DNA of 64,000 nt. Origin: an uncultured Bacilli bacterium (GTDB lineage Bacteria > Bacillota_I > Bacilli_A > RFN20 > CAG-631). Shown in pieces: positions 53,320-62,441 of the stretch (its first letter is position 1; every line of letters starts with the position of its first letter). The position numbers and the translations under genes are program-made. Location of the stretch: NCBI GenBank assembly GCA_934201705.1, contig CAKPXF010000014.1:5741-69740 (forward strand), written 5' to 3'. The notes beneath the pieces are model-generated. The model saw nothing but the letters and a program-made list of their open reading frames with translations. It was not told the origin of the DNA and did not search any database.

Positions 53320-53793
53320 ATGGAAACTTTTGGAATGCGTTTAGGAAGAATTAGGAAAGAAAATAATTATACTCAAGAAACAATAGCAAATAAATTAAAT
53401 GTAACAGCACAAGCTGTAAGTAAATGGGAAAATGACATTACATCACCAGATATTGATACTTTAATAAAACTCGCTGATATTTTTAATATAACAATTGACG
53501 AGTTAGTAGGAAGAGCTAGTAATGCTATTGCTACAACTAAAAAGGATATTAATAAAATGATTTTAAAAATAATTGTTGATAGCAATGAAAATGATAAGGT
53601 TAGAGTTAACTTACCTATGGGCATTGTTAAAATTTTAGTTGAAAGCGGAAGTGTTACATCAGTTGTTAATAATAAATCATTAAATGATATTGATTTTAAG
53701 CAAATAATTTCATTAGTTGAGCAAGGAATAATTGGTGAAATTGTAAGCGTTGATAGTAGTGAAGGCGATCATGTTAGGATAATTGTTGAATGA
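53320..53793 (+). CDS. XRE regulator with C-terminal sensor-like domain
   Basis: 157 residues. A helix-turn-helix covers residues 6-62 (LGRIRKENNYTQETIANKLNVTAQAVSKWEN). The C-terminal 65 residues contain KVRVNLPMGIVKIL and end with a strand VRIIVE. This second part resembles a domain found after HTH units in Bacillota and in small partner proteins. AAAGGAG precedes the start. The stop is TGA, and it overlaps the ATG of the partner gene (ATGA), so the two are made together. Confidence 0.85.
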   Translation: METFGMRLGRIRKENNYTQETIANKLNVTAQAVSKWENDITSPDIDTLIKLADIFNITIDELVGRASNAIATTKKDINKMILKIIVDSNENDKVRVNLPMGIVKILVESGSVTSVVNNKSLNDIDFKQIISLVEQGIIGEIVSVDSSEGDHVRIIVE

Positions 53794-54026
53794 AAATAAA
53801 AATTAATGTTAAAGAAAAACATTTAAATTTTACATTTTTTTTACCATTAGCCTTTATGAAATCAAAATTAGTTTATAAGCATATATTTAAAGAAAATAAT
53901 ATAAATATAGAAAAAAGTACTATTGATGAAATATATAAATATTTAAAAAAATATAAAAAAGAGTATAAGAATTTTAAATTGGTTGAAGTTATAAATGATG
54001 AATGCAAAGTATTAATAAAACTATAA
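53790..54026 (+). CDS. Small partner protein of the XRE regulator
   Basis: 78 residues, basic. The first part (IKINVKEKHLNFTFFLPLAFMKSKLV) follows the same 'strand, LP, helix with Lys' plan as the regulator's C-terminal domain (VRVNLPMGIVKILVE), suggesting that the two could pair or share origin. A helix and a last strand (CKVLIKL) complete it. No known function. The start is within the stop of the XRE gene, so it depends on its translation. Confidence 0.65.
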   Translation: MKIKINVKEKHLNFTFFLPLAFMKSKLVYKHIFKENNINIEKSTIDEIYKYLKKYKKEYKNFKLVEVINDECKVLIKL

Positions 54027-54046
54027 ATACATTTGCATTCTTTTTA
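54001..54046 (+). terminator. Possible terminator of the XRE pair
   Basis: AATGCAAA (54001-54008) and TTTGCATT (54032-54039) pair around a 23-base loop, followed by CTTTTT. It overlaps the gene end and the next -35. Confidence 0.5.
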
Positions 54047-54060
54047 GTTTGTGTTATACT
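54033..54060 (+). promoter_or_regulatory. Promoter of the purine permease gene
   Basis: TTGCAT (54033-54038), a 16-base spacer and TATACT (54055-54060), with TG of an extended -10 at 54052-54053. Confidence 0.65.
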
Positions 54061-54085
54061 TTAATTACAATTCGAGGTCGATAAC

Positions 54086-55447
54086 ATGGAAAAAATATTT
54101 AAAATTAGACAACGTGGGTCTAATATTTTACAAGAGCTTTTATCAGGTTTTATTGTTTTTTTAGCTATGATTTATATTCTCCCTGTAAATTCTTCAATTT
54201 TAGCTGCAGGCGGAGGGAATGAAGGAGCAGTATTTATAGCTACAGCTTTAACAAGTGGAATATGTTGCTTTATTATGGGCTTATATGCTAATTTACCAAT
54301 TGCTTTAAGTGCTGGAATGGGCTTAAATGCATATTTAGCATTTACTGTTTGTACAAGCCTTGGCTATTCATTTAATGAAGGATTATTTTTAGTATTTGTA
54401 TCAGGCGTTTTATTTTTAATATTATCTCTTACTCCTTTAAGAGAAAAACTAATAAATGCAATACCAAAGTCCTTAAAGTATGCAGTAAGCGCAGGGCTTG
54501 GAGCTTTTATTTGCTTTGTGGGATTAAAAATGAGTGGTATTATAAAAGCAGATAATTCAACCTTGGTCACATTAGGAGATTTTAATAACCCGCCAGTTTT
54601 ACTTGCCTTGTTTGGTATTTTACTAACCTTAGTATTAATGCAAATAAAAGGGAAAATAGGAAAACTTGCAATTGTAATATCGATGTTTATAACAGCAATT
54701 ATAGGCTTAATACTTGGATTATGTAATGTTAGTGGTATGCCAAAACTTGTATGGAGTAATACATTTTCAAATTATAAAGTGTTCTTTCAAAATGTTGGGA
54801 AATGCTTTAGTGATGATACAGTCAAAGTATTATTAAAGCCAGAATCATATGCTGTAATTTTCTCGTTAATTTTTGTTAATTTATTTGATACAACCGCAAC
54901 ATTAATTGCCGTTGGTGATAAGGTTGGTGTATTTGATGAAAATAATAATATGACAGGTGGTAAAAAAGCCATTATTGCTGATGCAATTGGAGCATTTATT
55001 TGTGCGCCACTGGGAACATCAACTGTTACAAGCTTCGCTGAATCTACTATCGGTGCTGAAAGTGGTGCAAAAACAGGGCTAAGTACTTGTATGACAGGAT
55101 TATTATTTATTTTAGCAACATTTCTATATCCATTATTTTCAATATTTGCTGGAGTAGATGGTGGATATACTCCAATTACTTCACTAGCCTTAGTGGCTGT
55201 TGGCTGCTTAATGTTTAGCAATTTAAAGAACATTGATTGGAATGATACAATTATAGTTATATCAACATTCTTAATTGTTATATTAATGGTTTTATGCTAT
55301 TCAGTAAGTGATGGCTTAGGACTTGGAATGATTGCTTATTGCTTAATGATGATAATAGCAAAAAGATATAAAGAGGTACCTTTACCAATTTATATTATTA
55401 CAATATTCTTTATTATTAATTATGTTGTTAAGGTAATAATTTCTTAA
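54086..55447 (+). CDS. NCS2-family (AzgA-type) purine permease
   Basis: 453 residues with about 13-14 transmembrane helices. The AzgA/PbuG-type nucleobase permease plan is present: ILQELLSGFIVFLAMIYILPVNSSIL, GLYANLPIALSAGMGLNAYLAF, KYAVSAGLGAFICFVGLK, VNLFDTTATLIAVGDKVG, and GTSTVTSFAESTIGAESGAKTGLS. The family imports adenine, guanine or hypoxanthine with protons. GAGGT precedes the start. No purine riboswitch is seen in the short leader. Its stop is directly next to the stop of the convergent LysR gene. Confidence 0.9.
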   Translation: MEKIFKIRQRGSNILQELLSGFIVFLAMIYILPVNSSILAAGGGNEGAVFIATALTSGICCFIMGLYANLPIALSAGMGLNAYLAFTVCTSLGYSFNEGLFLVFVSGVLFLILSLTPLREKLINAIPKSLKYAVSAGLGAFICFVGLKMSGIIKADNSTLVTLGDFNNPPVLLALFGILLTLVLMQIKGKIGKLAIVISMFITAIIGLILGLCNVSGMPKLVWSNTFSNYKVFFQNVGKCFSDDTVKVLLKPESYAVIFSLIFVNLFDTTATLIAVGDKVGVFDENNNMTGGKKAIIADAIGAFICAPLGTSTVTSFAESTIGAESGAKTGLSTCMTGLLFILATFLYPLFSIFAGVDGGYTPITSLALVAVGCLMFSNLKNIDWNDTIIVISTFLIVILMVLCYSVSDGLGLGMIAYCLMMIIAKRYKEVPLPIYIITIFFIINYVVKVIIS

Positions 55448-56347
55448 CTATTTATTTGATTTGTTATATTCTGTATAAGTTTTATAAATAGTTTGCAAAA
55501 TATTTGTATAATTAAATAATTTATTATAAACAATATTTGTTTCACGAATCATACTAAGGTTTTCAATTGTCACAGCGCAAAGCTTATCCTTTTTAATTTC
55601 ATCTAAGCAAGCACTTCTAGCTAGTATTGAAACACCAAGATTTTTTCTGACTAAATCTTTAATAGTAGCAATATTGTCGACTTCTAAAATGACATTAAAG
55701 TTATCAATAGATTCATTTATCGTATTAAGTGTTGAATCAAACATAATACGTGTAGCACTATCTGGTAATCTTAATATCATTTTTTCTTTTTTTAAGTCAT
55801 TAATAGTAATCATTGATTTTTTACTAAGATAATTTTCTTTTGATAAAACGCAAACTAAATAGTCAGTGTCTAAAAGCAATGAATTATACTTTAATGGATT
55901 AGCTTTTTCTTCAACAATAGCAATATCAATTTCAAAATTATCAAGCTTACTATAAAGATTTTTTATAGTGTCAGTAATTACTGTTATAGTTGTATTACTT
56001 AATTCATTACTACATTTTGCTAAAACAGTCATCATAATATTACTTTCAGATGTATGGGTAATACCCACTCTTAAACTTGAAATATTTTCTTTTTGATCCT
56101 TTATATCGATCTTTAATTTTTCATACAATGCAATAAATTTTTTAGCATAATTAAGGGCAATTTTGCCTTCTTCGGTTAAAATTAATTCGTTTTTCTTCCG
56201 AATAAAGAGCTTTGCTTGTAGTTCTTCCTCTAATAATTTGATATGATTTGATACTGCTGGTTGGGTCATAGATAACTCTTTTGCAGCATGCGTAAAGTTT
56301 TTAACCTCAGCAAGTGTAATAAGTGTTTTAATTTTATCATCTAGCAT
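55448..56347 (-). CDS. LysR-family transcription regulator
   Basis: 299 residues. The N-terminal winged helix (residues 3-62: IKTLITLAEVKNFTHAAKELSMTQPAVSNHIKLLEEEL) is typical, followed by a two-lobe substrate-binding domain. GAGGTGA precedes the start. It is divergent from the antiporter-MgtC operon, the usual layout for a LysR target. A dyad (TATAAAATATTTTTATA region, 56364-56380) lies in the shared gap. Its coding end touches the NCS2 gene end with no gap. Confidence 0.92.
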   Translation of the reverse strand: MLDDKIKTLITLAEVKNFTHAAKELSMTQPAVSNHIKLLEEELQAKLFIRKKNELILTEEGKIALNYAKKFIALYEKLKIDIKDQKENISSLRVGITHTSESNIMMTVLAKCSNELSNTTITVITDTIKNLYSKLDNFEIDIAIVEEKANPLKYNSLLLDTDYLVCVLSKENYLSKKSMITINDLKKEKMILRLPDSATRIMFDSTLNTINESIDNFNVILEVDNIATIKDLVRKNLGVSILARSACLDEIKKDKLCAVTIENLSMIRETNIVYNKLFNYTNILQTIYKTYTEYNKSNK

Positions 56348-56363
56348 AGTTATTCACCTCAAT

Positions 56364-56380
56364 TATAAAATATTTTTATA
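56364..56380. promoter_or_regulatory. Possible LysR binding dyad
   Basis: TATAAAA and TTTTTATA arms form a dyad with the T-N11-A pattern that LysR proteins bind, 17 bases before the LysR start codon. AT-rich context makes chance likely. Confidence 0.35.
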
Positions 56381-56527
56381 GTTGCTAATAAAATAATTAT
56401 TTCTTTTTATACAAAATTAAGTATATAATCAAATGAGTAAAAATGCAATAATATTTAGTATTTATAAAGTTATTTTTACATATTATTATAAAAATGATAA
56501 TAATCTTTTTTCAAAGAGGGTGGTTTA

Positions 56528-57964
56528 GTGAATTTGCTTTTTTCAATTTATGAAAAACTTAATATTACATCAACTATTAGTATAGTTATTATAGCAATTG
56601 CGATAATGTTATTTAGTGGCTTTGCCTTAACTCGTATTACAAAGCTATTAAAGCTTCCAAATGTTACAGCATATATTGTGGCTGGTATATTAATTGGACC
56701 TTATTGCCTAAATTTAATTCCAGAAAAAATAGTTGAAGGAACAAGCTTTTTAGCTGATATTTCATTGGCATTTATTGCTTTTGGAACAGGAGAATTTTTT
56801 AGACTTGAGGTTTTAAAGAAAAATGGTCTTAAGGTTACAATAATTACTGTTTTTGAAGCTTTAATGGCAACTCTACTAGTTTTTATTGTTAGTTATTTTG
56901 TCTTAAAATTAAATTTAGCCTTTAGTGCAGTACTTGGAGCTTTAGCTGCTGCAACGGCTCCGGCTTCAACAATGATGACAATAAGACAAACTAATGCTAA
57001 AGGAGATTTTGTTGATACTTTGCTTCAAGTTGTAGCATTAGATGATGTTGTTGGTTTAGTCGCTTATAGTGTTGCAATTTCCATAGCAGTTGCTTCAATT
57101 TCTGGACAATTTAGTGCTTCTAATATTTTAAAGCCAATTTTATTAAATGGAGCAGTTTTAATTTTAGGCTGTGCATTTGGCTTTTTATTAAAACTATTAA
57201 TGCCAAAGAAAAGATCAACAGATAATAGACTTATTATTTCAATAGCTGTATTATTCTTGTTTTGTGGTATTTGCTCATTGTTTGATGTTTCACCACTTCT
57301 TGGCTGTATGTCTATGGGAACAATATACATTAATATTACTGACGACGACAAACTATTTAAGCAGCTTAATTACTTTAACCCGCCAATACTATTATTATTC
57401 TTTGTACGTTCAGGTGTATCATTTGATTTAAAGGCTTTAACATCCACCTCATTAATTGGAGCAGTGCCAATTATTGTAATAGGTATTGTTTACTTCGTTG
57501 TAAGAATTGTAGGTAAATATGCAGGCTCATTCTTAGGGTGCTTAATTACAAAAAAGGAAAAAACAACTAGAAATTACTTAGGATTAGCTTTAATTCCTCA
57601 AGCTGGAGTAGCAATTGGCCTTGCAGCATTAGGAGCTAGAACTATTGGTGGAGAAATGGGGAATGCTTTAGAGACAATTATTTTAGCCTCAAGTGTTTTA
57701 TATGAATTAATAGGCCCTGCTTGTGCCAAATTATCATTATATTTATCTAAATCTTATAATCAAGATATCATTGAAAAACAAACTGAATCAGTTGAAATGC
57801 ATAGTAAAATAAATGATTTAGTTGCGAAAATAAATGATATCCAAAAAAAATTACCGGAGCATAATGAATATCATATGTCCGAGGAGGAAAAGGCATTTTT
57901 AGAGGCAGCAGAGGAGCAATATGGCTCTATTAATTATCAACAAAAATTTATTAATAAAAGGTAG
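56528..57964 (+). CDS. CPA2-family cation:proton antiporter (copy 2)
   Basis: 478 residues, GTG start with AGAGGGTGG before it. About 13 transmembrane helices: LPNVTAYIVAGILIGPY, GALAAATAPASTMMTIRQ, VALDDVVGLVAYSV with the paired Asp residues, and LALIPQAGVAIGLAALG. A charged C-terminal tail (about 410-478) contains a coiled-coil-like helix, unlike copy 1. The family exchanges Na+ or K+ for H+. MgtC follows after 9 bases, and LysR is divergent, so this seems a regulated ion-stress unit. Confidence 0.85.
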   Translation: MNLLFSIYEKLNITSTISIVIIAIAIMLFSGFALTRITKLLKLPNVTAYIVAGILIGPYCLNLIPEKIVEGTSFLADISLAFIAFGTGEFFRLEVLKKNGLKVTIITVFEALMATLLVFIVSYFVLKLNLAFSAVLGALAAATAPASTMMTIRQTNAKGDFVDTLLQVVALDDVVGLVAYSVAISIAVASISGQFSASNILKPILLNGAVLILGCAFGFLLKLLMPKKRSTDNRLIISIAVLFLFCGICSLFDVSPLLGCMSMGTIYINITDDDKLFKQLNYFNPPILLLFFVRSGVSFDLKALTSTSLIGAVPIIVIGIVYFVVRIVGKYAGSFLGCLITKKEKTTRNYLGLALIPQAGVAIGLAALGARTIGGEMGNALETIILASSVLYELIGPACAKLSLYLSKSYNQDIIEKQTESVEMHSKINDLVAKINDIQKKLPEHNEYHMSEEEKAFLEAAEEQYGSINYQQKFINKR

Positions 57965-57973
57965 GAAAGTTAT

Positions 57974-58687
57974 ATGAAAAATATTTTAACATTTATAGAT
58001 CCAATTGCTAATCTACTTGGTAATTGGTCAAGTGAAATTAACGTTTATTCAATTATTTTAAGAATAGCTCTTGCAGTTATATTTGGGGCTTTAATTGGAT
58101 GGGAAAGATCAAACAAAAGACATTTTGCTGGATTAAGGACATTTATTTTAATTACTTTAACTGGCTGCCTTGCAATGATTCTTGACCTATCTATTGGTTT
58201 AGGATTATTCTTTTTATCAGCAGCCACAATTATTGGTAGTGTTACAATAAGTGGCAATTCAATCTTGTTTAGTAGTAAAAATCAAATAAGAGGTTTAACT
58301 ACTTCAGCTGGACTTTGGATTTGTGATATATTTGGATTATTAATAGGGATGGGCTATTATTTAATATCAATCATTTTGTTATTAATTCTAATTTGTATAT
58401 TATCAATATTACCTTCACTAGAATTTTTCTTAAAGGAAAAATCAAATCACTTTGAAATTCACTTAGAATTAAAGGATAGAAGTAATTTACAAGACTTTAT
58501 TTTTACTTTAAGAAAGCTTAATTTAAGAATTGATGATATGGAATTAAATAATTCATATATTGGATCTGGCTTAAGCGTTTATACAATTTCGTTAACAGAT
58601 AAGGAAAAGGAAAAAAGAAAACATAAGGACTTAATTAATGCTTTATCAACGCTTGAATATGTATCATATATTGAAGAAATTAACTAA
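57974..58687 (+). CDS. MgtC/SapB-family membrane protein
   Basis: 237 residues. Four to five N-terminal transmembrane helices carry the MgtC signature (ALIGWERSNKRHFAGLRTFILITLTG, then IRGLTTSAGLW). The C-terminal 85 residues are a soluble ACT-like domain (HFEIHLELKDRS...). MgtC proteins help bacteria grow at low magnesium or acid pH, in some cases by acting on the F-ATP synthase; the role here is inference. AGGA precedes the start. It is co-transcribed with the antiporter gene, and a terminator follows. Confidence 0.9.
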   Translation: MKNILTFIDPIANLLGNWSSEINVYSIILRIALAVIFGALIGWERSNKRHFAGLRTFILITLTGCLAMILDLSIGLGLFFLSAATIIGSVTISGNSILFSSKNQIRGLTTSAGLWICDIFGLLIGMGYYLISIILLLILICILSILPSLEFFLKEKSNHFEIHLELKDRSNLQDFIFTLRKLNLRIDDMELNNSYIGSGLSVYTISLTDKEKEKRKHKDLINALSTLEYVSYIEEIN

Positions 58688-58714
58688 TAATAGATAGTAA
58701 AGATATTGAACTTA

Positions 58715-58750
58715 AAAAGGTGCTCGAGTTATTCAAGCACCTTTTACTTA
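58715..58750. terminator. Bidirectional terminator
   Basis: AAAAGGTGCT (58715-58724) pairs with AGCACCTTTT (58736-58745), with an A-run before. It serves MgtC and the convergent MATE gene. Confidence 0.9.
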
Positions 58751-58808
58751 ACGCTTTAAAAGTAAAAAGTAGATGGTTTTAAAGGCACCTACCAAAAAGA
58801 AATCTTAA

Positions 58809-60140
58809 TCAATATTGATACTTTTTCTTATTAGCTAAAAGCATTATAATTGTTAAAATTAATGATAAGGATTCAGCTAATATTATAGCAGCCCAAATGC
58901 CATCTAATTTAAAATAAATTGGTAACAAGAAAATAGATATTATTTGAAATACTAATGTTCTTCCGAATGATAAAATTGCAGAAATTAAGCCATTGTTTAA
59001 AGCTGTAAAGAATGAAGACGAGAAAAAGTTATATCCACAAATTAAATAAGATAGCATAAAGATTTGTATGGCGTGATATGTCATATTTAAAAGATTGTCA
59101 TCATAGCTTACAAATATTTTGGCTAATGGATAAGATAAAATTTCGGATAGGCCTGTTAAAAAAATGCCACAAATAGTTATAATTATTAGGCTTTTCTTTA
59201 ATATACTTTTTAATTCCTTAGTATTTTTTGCTCCATAATTGTAGCCAACAATTGGAGCTGTACCAATATTATAGCCAATAAATACAGCAGCAAAAATAAA
59301 TGTAACATACATAATAACTCCATAGCTGGCAACACCATCTTCACCTGCATATTTCATTAATTGTAAATTATATAAAACATTAACTAAAGCAGATGATATA
59401 TTTGTTACTAATTCTGATGCACCGTTAGCACAAGTAGTAAGAACAACTCTTAATTCAATTTTTGTTTTAACAAGCTTTAACGTACTTGTATTTCTTTTGC
59501 TTGAAAAATAAATTAATGGTCCAAAGCAACCAACTAGTTGAGCAATATCTGTAGCAATGGCTGCTCCAACTAAGCCAAATTTAAAAACTCCAACAAGTAA
59601 AGTGTCTAAGATTATGTTAGTCAGTCCTGAAGCAATTGTAAATATTGTACCAAGGACTGGCTTTTCAGCTGTCATAAAAAAAGCTTGAAAGGTGTTTTGA
59701 ATCATAAATGGTGTCATTGTTATAAGAAGTATTCTAGCATATGTAACACAATGCGGGAGCATATTTTCATCTGCTCCAACAAGAGATGAAATTGGCCTAA
59801 TAAATATAAATAATATGGTACTTAAAACTAAACCTACAATAATCGTAAAATAAATAAGCATTGAAAAGTATCTATTAGCTAATTCCTTTTTTTCTTCTCC
59901 TAATGTTTTAGCAACTAAAGCACTACCTCCAGCTCCAAATAAAAATCCTAACGCCCCAATAATCATTAGCACTGGAAAAATAATGTTTATTGCAGAAAAT
60001 GCTGTTTTACCTGCAAAATTAGAAACAAAAAATCCATCAACAATGGAATAGATAGATGTGAATATCATCATGATGATACTAGGAATTACAGCTTTAATAA
60101 TTCGTTTATACCCATAATGACCAGATAATTGAATTTTCAT
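58809..60140 (-). CDS. MATE-family efflux transporter
   Basis: 443 residues with 12 transmembrane helices in two similar halves. MATE features: IPSIIMMIFTSIYSIVDGFFVSNFAG at the start, FGAGGSALVAKTLGEEK, and the second-half match GYNIGTAPIVGYNYGAKN. It belongs to the DinF/NorM-related group of Na+- or H+-driven drug and metabolite exporters. GGGTGA precedes the start. The substrate is unknown. It lies behind the rpoE terminator, so it has its own transcription. Confidence 0.92.
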   Translation of the reverse strand: MKIQLSGHYGYKRIIKAVIPSIIMMIFTSIYSIVDGFFVSNFAGKTAFSAINIIFPVLMIIGALGFLFGAGGSALVAKTLGEEKKELANRYFSMLIYFTIIVGLVLSTILFIFIRPISSLVGADENMLPHCVTYARILLITMTPFMIQNTFQAFFMTAEKPVLGTIFTIASGLTNIILDTLLVGVFKFGLVGAAIATDIAQLVGCFGPLIYFSSKRNTSTLKLVKTKIELRVVLTTCANGASELVTNISSALVNVLYNLQLMKYAGEDGVASYGVIMYVTFIFAAVFIGYNIGTAPIVGYNYGAKNTKELKSILKKSLIIITICGIFLTGLSEILSYPLAKIFVSYDDNLLNMTYHAIQIFMLSYLICGYNFFSSSFFTALNNGLISAILSFGRTLVFQIISIFLLPIYFKLDGIWAAIILAESLSLILTIIMLLANKKKYQY

Positions 60141-60156
60141 TTTTTCACCCTTTCAT

Positions 60157-60180
60157 AAAAAAAGCTCAAATGAGCTTTTT
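60157..60180 (-). terminator. rpoE terminator
   Basis: On the minus strand AAAAAGCTCA pairs with TGAGCTTTTT around two bases (60159-60180), then T residues. Confidence 0.8.
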
Positions 60181-60249
60181 GTTTCTTTAGATATAGTTTT
60201 GTCTATAAATATTTAAAATATTAATAATTTGTCAAAAGAATCTATTCTC

Positions 60250-60693
60250 TTATAATTCTTCATCATCATCAATTTGTTTTTGTTCACGGAATTGATTGAT
60301 ATCTGCATCACTGCCAGTTGAATCATCAAATGGTTCATCGTAATCATCAGTTACGTATTCATCATTTTCTTCTTCTTCATCGCTTTCTTCTTCTTCATCC
60401 ATGTAAATATCACTCATATCAATATCAACCTTATCAAATGTAACACGTTCTCTTAAGTTCCATTTGTTGTCGCCAACATTTACAAATCTTCCATCTAAAG
60501 TTAAATTTGTATAGAAGAATGAAATATCATCATCAATGTTTTCAAGCTCTTCAGGCTCACGTACTTTAGCAAGCTCATTTTTTACATCTTCCCAAAGCTC
60601 ATAGAAGCCTTTTTCTTTTTTCTTCTTTGATAATAAACGATATGCAATATCAGTCTTTGATTCTCTTTCTTTAATTGTATTTTCTTTTGCCAT
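60250..60693 (-). CDS. rpoE: DNA-directed RNA polymerase delta subunit
   Basis: 147 residues. An N-terminal HARE-HTH domain (about 12-85: DIAYRLLSKKKKEKGFYELWEDV, ISFFYTNLTLDGRFVNVGDNKWNLR) is followed by an acidic disordered tail of Glu/Asp. This is the delta subunit found in Bacilli, which speeds recycling of RNA polymerase and tunes response to initiating NTP. Its presence supports the class Bacilli. AAGGAG precedes the start. It lies 16 bases after argS in one operon; the usual neighbour pyrG is elsewhere. Confidence 0.96.
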   Translation of the reverse strand: MAKENTIKERESKTDIAYRLLSKKKKEKGFYELWEDVKNELAKVREPEELENIDDDISFFYTNLTLDGRFVNVGDNKWNLRERVTFDKVDIDMSDIYMDEEEESDEEEENDEYVTDDYDEPFDDSTGSDADINQFREQKQIDDDEEL

Positions 60694-60709
60694 AGCTTAA
60701 TTTGTCTCC

Positions 60710-62341
60710 TTACATTTTCTCTAATGCTTCAACGCCAATTAATTTTAAACCATTTTTAATAGTAATTCTAGTCATTTTTGCTAATACAACTCTTTGAGCA
60801 GTTAATTCAACATTTTCCTTATCAATTACCTTACATTCATTATAGAATGAATGGAACAATGACGCAAGTGTATATAAATAATTTGTGATTTTAAATGGTG
60901 CTTTATTAAGTGCAGCATCCAAAACTACATTTTCATATTCTCCAATGTGCTTTAATAGATCAATTTCTTTACTATTTGTTAGTAATGAGCCAGAAGTATC
61001 GTCTTTAATATTAAGTTCATCGTATGTTTTAATAATTGAACAACAACGAGCATGAGCATATTCAATATAATACATAGGGTTATCATTTGATTGCTTAACA
61101 GCCAAATCTATATCTATTTCCATATGTGATCCTGGATTTTTACTAGCAAATTGATAACGTGTGGCATTTACGCCAATTTCATCACATAAATCCTTTAATG
61201 TATAAGCCTTACCCGTTCTTTTTGAAAGCTTAAGCTCTTCACCATCTTTAATTAATTTAACCATTTGGTGAATGATTATTTGAATTTGATCCTTATTATA
61301 GCCTAAAGCCATAATAGCCGCTTCCATTCTTTTAATATAGCCATGATGGTCAGCACCTAATATATCAACTAAATAGTCAAAACCACGTTGTAGCTTATAT
61401 CTATGATATGCAATATCAGGTAAAAAGTATGTATAGGTACCATCGCTTTTCTTAACAACACGGTCTTTATCATCGCCAAATGCTGTTGTTTTAAACCAAG
61501 TAGCACCATCTTGCTCATAAATGTAGCCTTTTTCTTTAAGTAAAGGAATAATCTCATCAACTAGCCCTTTTTCATAAAGCATGACTTCATGTGAGAAAAC
61601 ATCAAATTTTACTCTAAACATATCCAAGTCTTTAATTATTTTATTAAGCTCATATTCAATACCTATTTGCTTAAAATAAGATAAAGGCTTAGTAAGTAAG
61701 GTGTCACCATATTTTTCTTTTAATTCATTAGCAAATTTTATAATGTCAGGCCCATGATATCCATCCTCTGGAAAGGCAACATCAATATTTAAGGCTTGTT
61801 GATAACGAGCAAAAATTGATTGAGATAATTTCAGAATTTGTACTCCAGCATCATTAACATAATATTCTCGAGTAACATTATAGCCAACCTCAGTAAGTAA
61901 ATTGCAAATGCTATCACCAAGTGCTGCTTGCCATGCATGGCCTAAATGTAAATCTCCAGTTGGATTAGCACTTACAAATTCAACATCATATTTTTTCCCC
62001 TTGCCATAATCTTGTTTTCCAAAATTATCATTTGCATTTATAACATGCTTAATTAATGAGGCAAATGATGTTGATTTTACAAAGAAGTTGATAAAGCCTG
62101 GTCCAGCTATTTCTATTTTTTCTACGTTACAAGCATCCTTGCTAAACAATTCAACAACCCGATTTGCAATGTTCCTTGGATTTTGCTTTAGTATTTTTGT
62201 TAATTGCATAGCAATATTAGTAGCATAATCACCGTTTGTGTTATCTTTTGGTATTTCAACTACAAATGGTACTTGCACTTCAATATTTAATTTTTTTAAA
62301 ACATTTTCAAGTTCTTGCTTAATATTTGTAGCGATATTCAT
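60710..62341 (-). CDS. argS: Arginyl-tRNA synthetase
   Basis: 543 residues. Class I synthetase: the N-terminal additional domain is followed by NPTGDLHLGHAWQAALGD, which holds the HIGH motif as HLGH. The catalytic centre continues with ADHHGYIKRMEAA, and the KMSKS region reads LKLSKRTGKAYTL. The helical anticodon-binding domain closes with the normal ending GLKLIGVEALEKM. AAGGA precedes the start. An extended -10 promoter (TGTTATAAT) is on the minus strand at 62374-62382. rpoE follows in the same operon. Confidence 0.97.
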   Translation of the reverse strand: MNIATNIKQELENVLKKLNIEVQVPFVVEIPKDNTNGDYATNIAMQLTKILKQNPRNIANRVVELFSKDACNVEKIEIAGPGFINFFVKSTSFASLIKHVINANDNFGKQDYGKGKKYDVEFVSANPTGDLHLGHAWQAALGDSICNLLTEVGYNVTREYYVNDAGVQILKLSQSIFARYQQALNIDVAFPEDGYHGPDIIKFANELKEKYGDTLLTKPLSYFKQIGIEYELNKIIKDLDMFRVKFDVFSHEVMLYEKGLVDEIIPLLKEKGYIYEQDGATWFKTTAFGDDKDRVVKKSDGTYTYFLPDIAYHRYKLQRGFDYLVDILGADHHGYIKRMEAAIMALGYNKDQIQIIIHQMVKLIKDGEELKLSKRTGKAYTLKDLCDEIGVNATRYQFASKNPGSHMEIDIDLAVKQSNDNPMYYIEYAHARCCSIIKTYDELNIKDDTSGSLLTNSKEIDLLKHIGEYENVVLDAALNKAPFKITNYLYTLASLFHSFYNECKVIDKENVELTAQRVVLAKMTRITIKNGLKLIGVEALEKM

Positions 62342-62373
62342 TTAATCACGTCCTTTTTATTACGCTATCATTT

Positions 62374-62382
62374 ATTATAACA
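62374..62382 (-). promoter_or_regulatory. Extended -10 promoter of argS-rpoE
   Basis: On the minus strand TGTTATAAT; TATAAT occupies 62379-62374. The -35 is weak. The start codon is 33 bases downstream. Confidence 0.6.
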
Positions 62383-62441
62383 AAAAAGCAACATTTTTGA
62401 AACAAAATATTAAATTTTGTTAATACTTTTAATGGTGGGTT

